From: Loktanella sp. 3ANDIMAR09
Lineage (GTDB): Bacteria; Pseudomonadota; Alphaproteobacteria; Rhodobacterales; Rhodobacteraceae
Assembly: GCF_001420005.1 (NCBI RefSeq)
Contig: NZ_LJAK01000007.1
Coordinates: 62,001 to 126,000, forward strand
Direction of reading: 5' to 3'
Length of the DNA: 64,000 bases
Notes under the pieces: model-generated
Told to the model about the DNA's origin: nothing
The model's database searches: none
Seen by the model: only the letters and a program-made list of their open reading frames with translations
Position numbers and translations under genes: made by a program
In this document: one piece after another, positions 1 to 8,105 of the stretch
Layout of the letters: each line of letters opens with the position of its first letter
Numbering within the stretch: the stretch's first letter is position 1

Positions 1-862
1 GCGGTGCGTCGGTGCCCTTGCGTTCGTTGGTGATCGTGTCACCGACGCGGGTGTCGCGCACCTCTTTGATCTGGGCGGTGAAAAAGCCGATTTCGCCGGG
101 TCCCAGCTCGTCGACGGGCAGCATGCCGGGTTTGAACACGCCCAGACGGTCGATCAGGTGGACGGTGTCGTTCTGCATGAACCGCACGCGGTCCTTGACC
201 TTGATCGTGCCGTCGATGACGCGGATCAGCACGACCACGCCAAGGTAGGCGTCATACCAGCTGTCCACCAGCATCGCCTTGAGCGGGGCCGCGCGGTCGC
301 CCTTGGGGGCGGGCAGCTTGTGCACGATCGCCTCGAGCGTTTCCTTGATCCCGACGCCGGTCTTGGCGCTGACGCGGATCGCCTCGCTTGCGTCGATACC
401 GATCACGTCCTCGATCTGTTCGGCCACGCGGTCGCATTCGGATGCGGGCAGGTCGATCTTGTTCAGGACGGGCACGATCTCGTGGTCGGCCTCGATGGCG
501 TGATAGACATTGGCGAGGGTCTGCGCCTCGACGCCTTGGGTGCTGTCGACGACCAGCAACGATCCTTCGACCGCGCGCATGGACCGAGACACCTCGTAGG
601 CGAAATCGACGTGACCGGGGGTGTCGATCAGGTTCAGGACGTAGGTTTCGCCGTTGTCGGCGGTATAGTCGATCCGCACGGTCTGGGCCTTGATGGTGAT
701 GCCGCGCTCACGCTCGATATCCATGCTGTCCAGCATCTGCGCCTTCATGTCGCGGTCGGCGACGGTGCCGGTGGACTGGATCAACCGGTCGGCCAGGGTC
801 GATTTCCCGTGGTCGATATGTGCCACGATCGAGAAATTGCGGATATGCGAGAGTTCGGTCAT
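1..862 (-). CDS. lepA: Elongation factor 4 (LepA), N-terminal part, cut by window edge
   Basis: Translating the minus strand from the ATG at 862 gives a protein opening [19 protein letters not shown], the typical LepA N-terminus. LepA is a ribosome-bound GTPase that acts in translation and 30S biogenesis. Visible GTPase motifs are G1 (AHIDHGKST, about residues 14-22), the switch region with RGITI, G3 (DTPGHVDF) and G4 (NKID), followed by the start of domain II. About 287 codons are present out of roughly 600, so the C-terminal domains lie outside the window. No strong Shine-Dalgarno is seen before the ATG, but it is the start that fits the family. The next gene is divergent. Confidence 0.97.
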   Translation of the reverse strand, partial: MTELSHIRNFSIVAHIDHGKSTLADRLIQSTGTVADRDMKAQMLDSMDIERERGITIKAQTVRIDYTADNGETYVLNLIDTPGHVDFAYEVSRSMRAVEGSLLVVDSTQGVEAQTLANVYHAIEADHEIVPVLNKIDLPASECDRVAEQIEDVIGIDASEAIRVSAKTGVGIKETLEAIVHKLPAPKGDRAAPLKAMLVDSWYDAYLGVVVLIRVIDGTIKVKDRVRFMQNDTVHLIDRLGVFKPGMLPVDELGPGEIGFFTAQIKEVRDTRVGDTITNERKGTDAP

Positions 863-1031
863 GTCGGGCCCCGGAGGTCTGAATTAGCGTCTGTCAATGG
901 CGCGGACGCCGCGATTTTGCAAGGGGCCAAAGGGCCGCAGTCCGCTGGCCTGATGCGTGGGATCGGGGGTGGTCGGGGACCGGCAGCAGCGCTAGGCTTG
1001 GCACCCCGGAACCCCGTGCAGGATGCATCCC

Positions 1032-1298
1032 ATGACCGAAGACGACTACCGCGACATCGCCCGATCCCAGGACTATGGCACACCCCAAGAGGTCAGCATC
1101 GCAGCCGATACCCGCCGCGAGACGCATACCCACGATCAAACCTCCTTTGTCTACGTGGTCAGCGGTCGTTTCATCCTGAATACCGCCGAAGGGTCGCCCG
1201 CCTACGGTCCCGGCGACATCGTCATTCTGCCCGCCAATATTCCCCATGCCGAAGAGGCCGGACCAGAGGGGGCGACGATCCTGGTCGCCCGCAAATAG
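1032..1298 (+). CDS. Small cupin-domain protein
   Basis: An 88-residue single-domain cupin. The motif run ETHTHDQTSFVYVVSGRF, then GPGDIVILPANIPH, matches the two conserved cupin motifs: His-x-His and a Glu-like position in motif 1, His in motif 2. A metal-binding six-stranded barrel is therefore likely. The substrate cannot be told from sequence; small cupins of this size are often sugar isomerase-like or regulatory. I take ATG 1032 rather than the in-frame ATG at 1023 because the AGG at 1020-1022 is then correctly spaced. It stands alone, divergent from lepA. Confidence 0.8.
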   Translation: MTEDDYRDIARSQDYGTPQEVSIAADTRRETHTHDQTSFVYVVSGRFILNTAEGSPAYGPGDIVILPANIPHAEEAGPEGATILVARK

Positions 1299-1448
1299 GC
1301 CAGCCGCCTCACGCGATTGCGATCCGGCAGCGTGACCGGTGCCCGCATCCAGCATTGCAAGACGACAAGGCCGCTGGCATAGTTGTAACACGGCAGTAAG
1401 GCGACGACACCGGAAAACCGGGCTCGCCACACAAGAACAGGCAGTCTC

Positions 1449-1751
1449 ATGCGGTTTCTCTTTCTGGGCATGGCCCTTGTTGTTTTGAATTCATGTGGCG
1501 CAGGTGTGCGCGGCGAGTTGGGCAAGGCCTGCATGGCATCAGGCCGATCTGCCGCCAATCCGGCTTTGTGTTCCTGCGTGCAACGTACAGCGAACCTGAA
1601 TTTGTCGGGACGCGACCAGAAACTGGCTGCCACCTTCTTTGAGGATCCGCAGCGCGCGCAGGACACCCGCCAGTCCGACAATGCCGGCGACGAGGCGTTC
1701 TGGCTCCGCTACCGGGCCTTTACCGATACCGCCCAACGTCAGTGCCGCTAG
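1449..1751 (+). CDS. Small secreted hypothetical protein
   Basis: A 100-residue protein with a hydrophobic N-terminus (residues 1-18), ending in a lipobox-like LNSCG with Cys16. It is probably an exported or lipid-anchored periplasmic protein. The mature part has three more cysteines (in GKACMAS and LCSCVQ) plus one near the C-terminus, so disulphides are possible. I do not recognise a family. The initial ATG follows a short gap after a non-coding stretch. Downstream it is separated from meaB by two back-to-back hairpins, so it need not be cotranscribed. Confidence 0.6.
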   Translation: MRFLFLGMALVVLNSCGAGVRGELGKACMASGRSAANPALCSCVQRTANLNLSGRDQKLAATFFEDPQRAQDTRQSDNAGDEAFWLRYRAFTDTAQRQCR

Positions 1752-1776
1752 GCAAGGCGCTGGCGGTTCAGACTTC

Positions 1777-1833
1777 TTCTGGCTAGAAATATCCCGGAGG
1801 TTCGGAGGCAGCGCCTCCGATCGGCGCAGCCGA
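1777..1833 (+). repeat. Intercistronic hairpin element, copy 1
   Basis: After the stop of the small secreted gene lies a box GGCTAGAAATATCC, then CGGAGGTTCGGAGGC, forming a perfect 8-bp stem TCGGAGGC/GCCTCCGA (1802-1809 with 1813-1820). A second hairpin TCGGC/GCCGA (1821-1825 with 1829-1833) follows directly. The same order (AT-rich box, short GGRGG run, compensated stem) appears on the minus strand at 8055-8105 between argD and argF. It could act as an attenuator, processing signal or terminator, but there is no U-run. The AGGAG of meaB begins 8 bases after the last stem. Confidence 0.6.
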
Positions 1834-1850
1834 CCCCGACAGGAGAAGCA

Positions 1851-2831
1851 ATGACCGACATTCCCGCCATGGCTCAGGCGTTGCGTGCAGGCGACAGGCG
1901 CGCGCTGGCCCGCGCGATCACCCTGATCGAAAGCGGCAGGCCAGATCACCGCGATCGGGCGCTGGCACTGCTCGATGCGGTCGGGTCCGACCGTCAGGCC
2001 CTGCGCATCGGGTTATCGGGCACACCGGGCGTGGGCAAATCCACATTCATCGAAAGTTTCGGCCTGATGCTGACGGCGCAGGACCTGCGGGTCGCGGTGT
2101 TGGCGGTCGATCCATCCTCGGCCAGGTCGGGCGGGTCGATTCTGGGGGACAAGACGCGGATGGATCACCTCAGCCGTGACCCGCGCGCATTCATCCGCCC
2201 CTCGCCCAGCCAGACCCATCTGGGTGGTGTGGCGCGCCGCACCCGCGAGGCGATCCGGCTCTGCGAGGCAGCTGGTTTCGACATCGTGCTGGTTGAAACC
2301 GTGGGGGTCGGCCAATCCGAAACGGTGGTCGCGCAGATGACGGACCTGTTCGTGCTGCTGCTGGCCCCGGCAGGGGGTGACGAATTGCAGGGCGTGAAAC
2401 GCGGCATCATGGAAATCGCCGACCTCGTGCTGGTCAACAAGGCCGACGGCGATCTGAGGGCTCAAGCAAGCCGCACCTGTGCCGATTACGCAGGCGCGCT
2501 GCGGCTGATGCGCAAACGGGCGGGCGACGCCGACGGCTTTCCAAAGGCGTTGACCGTCTCGGCCCTGGATCAGTCGGGTCTGACACAAGCCTGGGACGAG
2601 ATGCAGGTGCTGTCGGATTGGCGCCGCGCCACCGGGCATTGGGACACGACGCGCGCCGCACAGGCCCGGCACTGGTTCCAGCAGGAATTGCGGTCCGAGA
2701 TGATGGCGCTGCTGACCCATGACGCAGAGCTGCGCGACCGACTGACGGGACTGGAAAACGAAGTGGCCGCCGGCAGGCTGACCCCCGCGGCCGCGGCCCG
2801 TGCCGCCCTCGCCCCGCTGGATCGCCGGTGA
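1851..2831 (+). CDS. meaB: Methylmalonyl-CoA mutase-associated GTPase MeaB (ArgK family)
   Basis: A 326-residue G3E-family P-loop GTPase that protects and reloads the adenosylcobalamin enzyme methylmalonyl-CoA mutase. Walker A is GTPGVGKST (58-66), followed by DPSSARSGGSILGDKTRM (about 87-104, switch region), VETVGVGQSE (about 150) and NKAD. Length and motif order are normal for the family. The ATG at 1851 follows AGGAGAAGC with good spacing. Its stop overlaps the next gene's start (ATGA). The mutase is not in this window, but methylmalonyl-CoA epimerase is, at 18819-19223. Confidence 0.95.
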   Translation: MTDIPAMAQALRAGDRRALARAITLIESGRPDHRDRALALLDAVGSDRQALRIGLSGTPGVGKSTFIESFGLMLTAQDLRVAVLAVDPSSARSGGSILGDKTRMDHLSRDPRAFIRPSPSQTHLGGVARRTREAIRLCEAAGFDIVLVETVGVGQSETVVAQMTDLFVLLLAPAGGDELQGVKRGIMEIADLVLVNKADGDLRAQASRTCADYAGALRLMRKRAGDADGFPKALTVSALDQSGLTQAWDEMQVLSDWRRATGHWDTTRAAQARHWFQQELRSEMMALLTHDAELRDRLTGLENEVAAGRLTPAAAARAALAPLDRR

Positions 2832-3622
2832 CCGTCACCCGCCTGTTCAACGGGACGCACCTGCGCGCCGACCTGATGCGGACCGGTGCCCCGGATCTGG
2901 TCGTCACATTCGATTGGCGCGTGATCGGACGTCGCGGGTTCACGAAGATGACGCCAAACCAGCGGTTTCTGGATGCAGGATACGATCAGCTGATGATCGC
3001 CACGGCGGCCAACGACTGGTTCGTCAATCCTGACACGACAGCATTGGAGCACGCGCTGGACGGTGTGTCCGCGCAATACGATGGGGTTCTGGGCATCGGG
3101 TTTTCGATGGGCGGTTATGGTGCGGTCAGGTTCAGCCGCACCTTGGGTATCCAAAGGATCGTGGCCGTGTCGCCTCAGGTTTCCATCAGCCATGCCCATG
3201 CACCATTCGAATGGCGCTACCGCGAAGAGGCGGCCGGTTTCGATCCGGCACTGGGTGACCTGACGCAGCGCGCCGATCCTGATCTGACCGGCCATCTGCT
3301 GCTTGATCCATTGAACAGCGCCGATCTGGCCCATGGACGTGCATTGCAGGTGCATTGCCCGGGCCTGCGTCTTGTGCGTCTGACGGGGGCTGGGCATCCG
3401 GCCTCGGGCCTGCTGCGCGCGGTCAAACGCGCCGGACGTATTCCGGGGTTGCTGCTGGACCCCGAGGGTGGTCTGCGCCCCTTGTTGCAGGATCACCGCA
3501 GCGCCCGTCGTGGCCAGCCAGACTACTGGACCCGGCTGGCCGCAGCATTGGATGCGCGTCGACCCGCGCTTGCTGCAAAAGCACGCGCAAGAGCCGCTGA
3601 TCTGGCGTCACAGATGCGCTGA
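2828..3622 (+). CDS. Alpha/beta-hydrolase-like protein
   Basis: A 264-residue cytoplasmic protein overlapping meaB by four bases (ATGA), so translationally coupled to it. The nucleophile elbow GFSMGGYG (Ser93) follows a beta-strand VLGI, and a later TGAGHPAS could carry the catalytic histidine. No signal peptide or membrane segment is seen. The first 60 residues are less typical of hydrolases. No substrate can be named. Coupling to meaB may simply reflect operon layout. A thioesterase or esterase activity is inference only. Confidence 0.68.
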   Translation: MTVTRLFNGTHLRADLMRTGAPDLVVTFDWRVIGRRGFTKMTPNQRFLDAGYDQLMIATAANDWFVNPDTTALEHALDGVSAQYDGVLGIGFSMGGYGAVRFSRTLGIQRIVAVSPQVSISHAHAPFEWRYREEAAGFDPALGDLTQRADPDLTGHLLLDPLNSADLAHGRALQVHCPGLRLVRLTGAGHPASGLLRAVKRAGRIPGLLLDPEGGLRPLLQDHRSARRGQPDYWTRLAAALDARRPALAAKARARAADLASQMR

Positions 3623-3626
3623 GGGG

Positions 3627-3655
3627 TTGACGGCATAACCGATTCACCGTAGGCG
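3627..3655 (+). promoter_or_regulatory. Candidate promoter of rpmB
   Basis: TTGACG (3627-3632) and TAGGCG (3650-3655) are separated by 17 bases, just after the stop of the upstream gene and about 130 bases before rpmB. The -35 is good and the -10 is weak, so this is a tentative call. Confidence 0.3.
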
Positions 3656-3783
3656 CTGCGAACTGAATTTATGCCCTCATGCCGTTGGGGGTTGTTGTCC
3701 ATCCGGCCACCCAGCGTGGCCCCCATGTCAGGCCAGTCGCGCCCCGCCGCCGACAGGACCGAAGAAGAAGAAGGAACACGCCC

Positions 3784-4065
3784 ATGTCGCGCCGTTGCGA
3801 TCTGACCGGAAAAGGCCCGATGTCGGGCAACAACGTCTCTCATGCGAACAACCGCACCCGTCGCCGGTTCCTGCCGAACCTGCAGGACGTCACGCTGATG
3901 TCCGACACGCTGGGCCGTTCGTTCAAGTTCCGCGTGTCCAGCGCTGCACTGCGCACGGTCGACCACCGCGGTGGTCTGGACGCTTTCATGGCCAAAGCCA
4001 AGGAAGCCGAGCTGTCCCCCGAGGCGCTGAAAGTCAAAAAAGAGATCGCAAAAGCAACGGCCTAA
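3784..4065 (+). CDS. rpmB: 50S ribosomal protein L28
   Basis: A 93-residue protein with the L28 pattern: [20 protein letters not shown] at the start, then [10 protein letters not shown] and the conserved [11 protein letters not shown] with GGLDAF. It is a structural protein of the large ribosomal subunit. Only one Cys (Cys5) is present, so this is the zinc-free type. The ATG at 3784 is preceded by AAGAAGGAA, a good ribosome-binding site. A strong terminator follows at 4091, so it is probably monocistronic. Confidence 0.98.
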   Translation: MSRRCDLTGKGPMSGNNVSHANNRTRRRFLPNLQDVTLMSDTLGRSFKFRVSSAALRTVDHRGGLDAFMAKAKEAELSPEALKVKKEIAKATA

Positions 4066-4090
4066 GCCTTGCTGCGACCGATAATGACTG

Positions 4091-4119
4091 AAACCCGGCT
4101 GCCCTGCAGTCGGGTTTTT
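4091..4119 (+). terminator. Intrinsic terminator after rpmB
   Basis: Stem AAACCCG (4091-4097) pairs with CGGGTTT (4111-4117) across a 13-base loop, and the 3' arm runs into a T-tract (five Ts in all). Confidence 0.8.
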
Positions 4120-4134
4120 CCGTCTGCGATGCCA

Positions 4135-4183
4135 GATTTTTCGCGAAAAATCATGGGCCCTCCGCATTTTCGCGAAAATGCGG
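4135..4183. repeat. Two tandem TCGCGA-centred perfect palindromes
   Basis: The first is GATTTTTCG/CGAAAAATC (4135-4152, 18 nt). The second is CCGCATTTTCG/CGAAAATGCGG (4162-4183, 22 nt). Their centres are 29 bases apart. They fill the gap between the rpmB terminator and the hrpB start at 4188. The first 18-mer recurs identically at 26166-26183 upstream of carB. They could be protein-binding sites, hairpins or a dispersed extragenic repeat. Confidence 0.75.
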
Positions 4184-4187
4184 GGCG

Positions 4188-6608
4188 ATGACGATGCTCC
4201 CTATTGATGACGTACTGGATGACGTGACCGCGGCACTTTGTGCCACCGGCCGCGTCGTGCTTCAGGCACCACCCGGTGCCGGCAAGACGACCCGCGTGCC
4301 GCTGGCGGTGCTTGAAACGGGATCGACCAACGGCATGATCGTCATGCTGGAGCCCCGCAGGCTGGCGGTGCGGGCGGCGGCCGAACGCTTGGCCGCGCAG
4401 CTGGGAGAACAGGTCGGCCAGCGTGTCGGCTACCGCATGCGCGGCGAATCCAGGGTGGGCACCGGCTGCCGCATCCTTGTCGTGACCGAAGGAATCCTGA
4501 CCCGCATGGTGCAGGATAACCCCGAATTGCCCGGCGTGGGCTGCGTGATCTTTGACGAATTTCACGAACGCTCCTTGCAGGCGGATCTGGGGCTGGCCCT
4601 CGTCTGGGAGGTCAAGGGCGCATTGCGACCGGACCTCGGGCTGATCGTGATGTCCGCCACGCTGGACGCGGCACCCGTTGCGGCAATGCTGGACGATGCG
4701 CCCATCGTCACGGCACAGGGCCGCGCTTTTCCGGTGGACGTCAGATACCTGGACCGGTCACTGGGGCCCCGCGTGCGACTGCCGCAGGCGGTTGCAGAGC
4801 TGATCGCTCAGGTCGTACCGCAAACCACGGGCGGGGTGCTGGTGTTCCTGCCCGGAGCCGGCGAGATACGACAGGTCGCCAGCGCATTGGCGGGACGCCT
4901 GCCTGCGGATTGCGATGTCAGGCCGCTCTATGGGGCATTGCCGTTCGCGCAACAGCGCGCGGCCATCGCACCTGTGTCGTCGGGGCGCAAGATCGTGCTG
5001 TCGACATCCATCGCCGAGACGTCGCTGACAATCGAGGATATCCGCGTCGTGGTGGACGCAGGTCGGGCGCGCCGCGCACGATTTGATCCCGGATCGGGCA
5101 TGTCGCGTCTGATCACGGAACGGGCCTCGCGGGCCGAGACGGATCAGCGTGCCGGCCGCGCCGGTCGGGTCGCGGCAGGCACGGCTTATCGTTTGTGGAC
5201 GCAAGGCGAACATGGCGCCCTGCCCGCCTTTGCCCCACCCGAAATCGCGGCCGCCGACTTGACCGGGCTGGCGCTGGACCTCGCACTTTGGGGCAGCGAT
5301 GACCTCGCCTTTCTCACACCGCCACCAGAGGCCGCGCTGGCCGAGGCGCGCGCGCTCTTGCGGGATCTGGGCGCATTGGACGAAAAAGACAGGATCACGG
5401 CGCATGGACGGGTGCTGGCCGCCCTGCCCGTGCACCCGCGACTGGGGCATATGCTGACCCGCGCGGGGGCGCAGGCCGCGCCCTTGGCAGCACTGCTGGA
5501 GGCGCGCGACCCGCTGCGCGGGGCTGGCTGCGACCTCGCGCTGCGCCTGACGGCGCTGGATGGCGGTGCTGTCCCGGCGGCCGCCGACCGCAGCGCCCTC
5601 GCGCAGATCAGGGCCGAGGCAAAACGGCTGGCGCAGGGCATGCCGCAGAGGCCGGCCCTGACGGCGGGTCAGATGGCGGCACTGGCATATCCGGACCGGA
5701 TCGCGCTGCGCCGCCCCGGCGATGACCCGCGCTATCTGCTTTCGGGTGGCAAGGGGACCATGATGGAGCCGGGCGACCCGCTGGCCGGTCAACGCATGCT
5801 GGTCGTCACCGATACCGACGGCAACCCGCGCGAGGCGCGGATCTGGCAGACCGCCAGCATCGACGAGGCCGCACTTCGGGCGGTGCTGGGCAACCGTATC
5901 GCCTGGCGCAACACCTGTGTGTGGTCGCGTCGCGACGGGCGCGTATTGGCACGCCGTCAGGAATGCCTGGGGGCCATTGTGCTGGACGACAGGCGCTGGG
6001 ACGATGCCCCGCCCGAAACCATCGCGGGCGCGATGCTGGACGGGGTGCGCCAGTTGGGCCTGCGCCCCAGCCGGGCAGCCCAACGGTTTCGCGCCCGCGT
6101 GGCGCTGGTCCGTGACGACGGGACCGATCTGCCGGATCTGTCCGACGACGCACTGATGGCGACGCTGGATGACTGGCTGTTGCCGCATCTGGGGACAGCG
6201 CGATCAACACAGGACTGGGCCAATTTCGACCTGCTGGACCCGCTGCGCGCCATGCTGGACTGGACCCAGATGCAAGCCCTCGACAGGGCCGCCCCCCCTG
6301 CATTCACCACGCCGCTGGGGCGGCATATTCCGATCGACTACGACAGCACGGTTCCGGAAATCACCCTGCGCATTCAGGAAATGTTCGGTCAGACAACACA
6401 TCCGACCATCGGCAAGACCCCGCTGCGCGTCACGCTGCTGTCGCCCGGACACAAACCCGTTCAGACCACGCAGGACCTGCCCGGATTCTGGGAAACGTCC
6501 TATGCGGACGTGCGGCGTGACATGCGCGGGCGCTATCCGCGCCACCCCTGGCCAGAAGATCCCAGAGACGCGGATCCAACTTTGCGTGCAAAGCCGCGCA
6601 AGCGTTAG
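4188..6608 (+). CDS. hrpB: ATP-dependent helicase HrpB
   Basis: An 806-residue DEAH/RHA-type helicase of the HrpB family; the physiological substrate is poorly defined. Motif I is GAGKTT (30-35), motif II is the HrpB-type DEFH (123-126), motif III is SAT (156-158) and motif VI is QRAGRAGR (about 318). The HA2-like region and the HrpB-specific C-terminal domain follow, ending in a basic tail (RAKPRKR). Length is usual. ATG 4188 or 4194 are both possible; both lie within a few bases of the 4162-4183 palindrome, so the palindrome may affect translation initiation. Confidence 0.95.
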   Translation: MTMLPIDDVLDDVTAALCATGRVVLQAPPGAGKTTRVPLAVLETGSTNGMIVMLEPRRLAVRAAAERLAAQLGEQVGQRVGYRMRGESRVGTGCRILVVTEGILTRMVQDNPELPGVGCVIFDEFHERSLQADLGLALVWEVKGALRPDLGLIVMSATLDAAPVAAMLDDAPIVTAQGRAFPVDVRYLDRSLGPRVRLPQAVAELIAQVVPQTTGGVLVFLPGAGEIRQVASALAGRLPADCDVRPLYGALPFAQQRAAIAPVSSGRKIVLSTSIAETSLTIEDIRVVVDAGRARRARFDPGSGMSRLITERASRAETDQRAGRAGRVAAGTAYRLWTQGEHGALPAFAPPEIAAADLTGLALDLALWGSDDLAFLTPPPEAALAEARALLRDLGALDEKDRITAHGRVLAALPVHPRLGHMLTRAGAQAAPLAALLEARDPLRGAGCDLALRLTALDGGAVPAAADRSALAQIRAEAKRLAQGMPQRPALTAGQMAALAYPDRIALRRPGDDPRYLLSGGKGTMMEPGDPLAGQRMLVVTDTDGNPREARIWQTASIDEAALRAVLGNRIAWRNTCVWSRRDGRVLARRQECLGAIVLDDRRWDDAPPETIAGAMLDGVRQLGLRPSRAAQRFRARVALVRDDGTDLPDLSDDALMATLDDWLLPHLGTARSTQDWANFDLLDPLRAMLDWTQMQALDRAAPPAFTTPLGRHIPIDYDSTVPEITLRIQEMFGQTTHPTIGKTPLRVTLLSPGHKPVQTTQDLPGFWETSYADVRRDMRGRYPRHPWPEDPRDADPTLRAKPRKR

Positions 6609-6676
6609 TTGCTATTTTACGCCAAACCCCTACCTTGGGTGACAATAACGCAGAAAAATGACCGAGATTGCGCGCA

Positions 6677-7120
6677 GTGACCGCTGAAACGAAATTTGCT
6701 GATCCGACTGAGGTTGCGCCCGACACCGTGACGCAGGTCGCGGCTTTGTGTCATCGCAAGGGTGAAAAAGGACGCGAAGTCCTCTTGGTCACGTCCTCAC
6801 GCGGGCGCTGGATCTTGCCCAAGGGTTGGCCGATCGATGGATTGACCGACGCCGAGGCCGCCATGCAGGAAGCCTGGGAAGAGGCTGGCGTGCGCAAGGG
6901 TTCCGTCAGCCGCAAGCCCGTAGCCAAGTTCCTCGGCGCAAAACGGTTCAGCGATGGCCGCCAGGTCCCCGCCAAGATCAAGGTCTATGCGATCCGTGTG
7001 CGCGAGACCGCCCGCAAATACCCCGAACACAAGCGCCGCGACCGGCGCTGGGTCAGCCTGCCCAAGGCAGCCAAGCTGCTGTCGGACAAGGGATTTCGCA
7101 AGGCGCTCAAGGCGCTTTGA
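6677..7120 (+). CDS. Nudix hydrolase with a degenerate Nudix box
   Basis: A 147-residue protein resembling the diphosphoinositol-polyphosphate-phosphohydrolase-like Nudix group: WILPKGWPIDGLTDAEAAM then QEAWEEAGV. Against the canonical G-x5-E-x7-R-E-U-x-E-E-x-G-U, the first Glu is Leu and the Arg is Gln, while the EE metal ligands and the Gly are kept. Activity is plausible but not certain. The C-terminus is basic (FRKALKAL). GTG 6677 is chosen because a GAG sits about 10 bases upstream; TTG 6668 is an in-frame alternative. It is convergent with argF, four bases apart. Confidence 0.78.
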   Translation: MTAETKFADPTEVAPDTVTQVAALCHRKGEKGREVLLVTSSRGRWILPKGWPIDGLTDAEAAMQEAWEEAGVRKGSVSRKPVAKFLGAKRFSDGRQVPAKIKVYAIRVRETARKYPEHKRRDRRWVSLPKAAKLLSDKGFRKALKAL

Positions 7121-7124
7121 CGCG

Positions 7125-8030
7125 TCAGCCCTGCAGGCAGTAGCGCATGATTGCCTTTTGGGCGTGCAGGCGGTTTTCAGCCTCGTCGAAGATCACGGAA
7201 TGCGGGCCATCCATCACGCTGCTGGTCACCTCGTCGTCGCGGTGTGCCGGCAGGCAGTGCATGAACAACGCATCAGGATTGGCCTGCGCCATGAGCGCAT
7301 CATTGACCTGATAGCCGCGCAGCTGGTTGTGGCGGCGTTCACGCGCCGAGGCCGGATCATGCATGCTGACCCAGGTATCGGTCACCACCAGATCCGCCCC
7401 CTGCACCGCGCGCGCCGGATCGCGTTCGATGCTGTACAACCCGCTGAGTGCCGGTTCGGGATCAAGCGGAGCGGGACCGGTGAACACCAGCTCGAAATCG
7501 AATTGCTTGGCCGCATGGGCAAAGCTGGCAAAGACGTTGTTGCCGTCGCCGGACCAGACGACCTTGCGGCCCTTGATGGGGCCGCGGTGTTCCTCGAACG
7601 TCATGATGTCGGCCATGATCTGGCAGGGATGCGTGCGGTTGGTCAGGCCGTTGATCACCGGAACGGTGGCATATTCCGCCATTTCCAGCAGTGTCGCCTC
7701 TTCGAATGTGCGGATCATGATGAGATCGACATAGCGCGACAGCACGCGCGCCGTATCGGCGATCGTCTCGCCGTGGCCCAGCTGCATGTCGGCCCCCGAC
7801 AGAACCATCGTCTGCCCCCCCATCTGCCGCACGCCCACGTCGAAACTGACGCGGGTCCGGGTCGAGGGTTTTTCAAAGATCAGCGCGACAATGTGGTCCT
7901 GCAACGGCTGTTCCGCGTCGGGGCGGCCCTTGGGATGGCCGTTGCGGGCCTGTTTCATCCGCATGGCGTCGTCGATGATCGCCCGCAGATCGGCGGCGGG
8001 TGTCACGTGAAGGTCGAGAAAATGGGTCAT
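7125..8030 (-). CDS. argF: Ornithine carbamoyltransferase
   Basis: A 301-residue enzyme joining carbamoyl phosphate and ornithine to give citrulline in arginine synthesis, cytosolic. The carbamoyl-phosphate loop STRTR is at 56-60. HPCQ lies near 130 and HCLPAHR near 260, the latter typical of ornithine rather than aspartate carbamoyltransferase. It lies downstream of argD on the same strand, about 60 bases away, with an intercistronic hairpin element in between. CarB, which supplies carbamoyl phosphate, is at 26262-29594. Confidence 0.97.
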   Translation of the reverse strand: MTHFLDLHVTPAADLRAIIDDAMRMKQARNGHPKGRPDAEQPLQDHIVALIFEKPSTRTRVSFDVGVRQMGGQTMVLSGADMQLGHGETIADTARVLSRYVDLIMIRTFEEATLLEMAEYATVPVINGLTNRTHPCQIMADIMTFEEHRGPIKGRKVVWSGDGNNVFASFAHAAKQFDFELVFTGPAPLDPEPALSGLYSIERDPARAVQGADLVVTDTWVSMHDPASARERRHNQLRGYQVNDALMAQANPDALFMHCLPAHRDDEVTSSVMDGPHSVIFDEAENRLHAQKAIMRYCLQG

Positions 8031-8054
8031 GGTCGTTTCCTTGGCGGGCGAAGG

Positions 8055-8105
8055 CCGGGGGTTTCACACCCCCGGACCCCCGTGGAGTATTTCAGGCAAG
8101 ATGAT
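8055..8105 (-). repeat. Intercistronic hairpin element, copy 2
   Basis: Read on the minus strand, the end of argD runs ATCTTGCCTGAAATACTCC, with the argD stop TGA inside this box. Then comes ACGGGGGTCCGGGGGT, with a perfect 8-bp stem CCGGGGGT/ACCCCCGG around a five-base loop (8055-8062 with 8068-8075). Box, spacer and stem align with copy 1 at 1777-1820, while the stem bases differ in a compensated way (GGAGGC/GCCTCC against GGGGGT/ACCCCC). Confidence 0.6.

Noticed and set aside
158-1399. A 413-residue open frame on the plus strand across lepA and the cupin gene
   Set aside because: It reads antisense to lepA and out of frame with the cupin gene. Its composition (Arg/His/Asp/Gln-rich, no domain) is that of a high-GC shadow frame.
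4758-6188. A 476-residue open frame antisense to hrpB
   Set aside because: Same reasoning: shadow of a well-supported gene.
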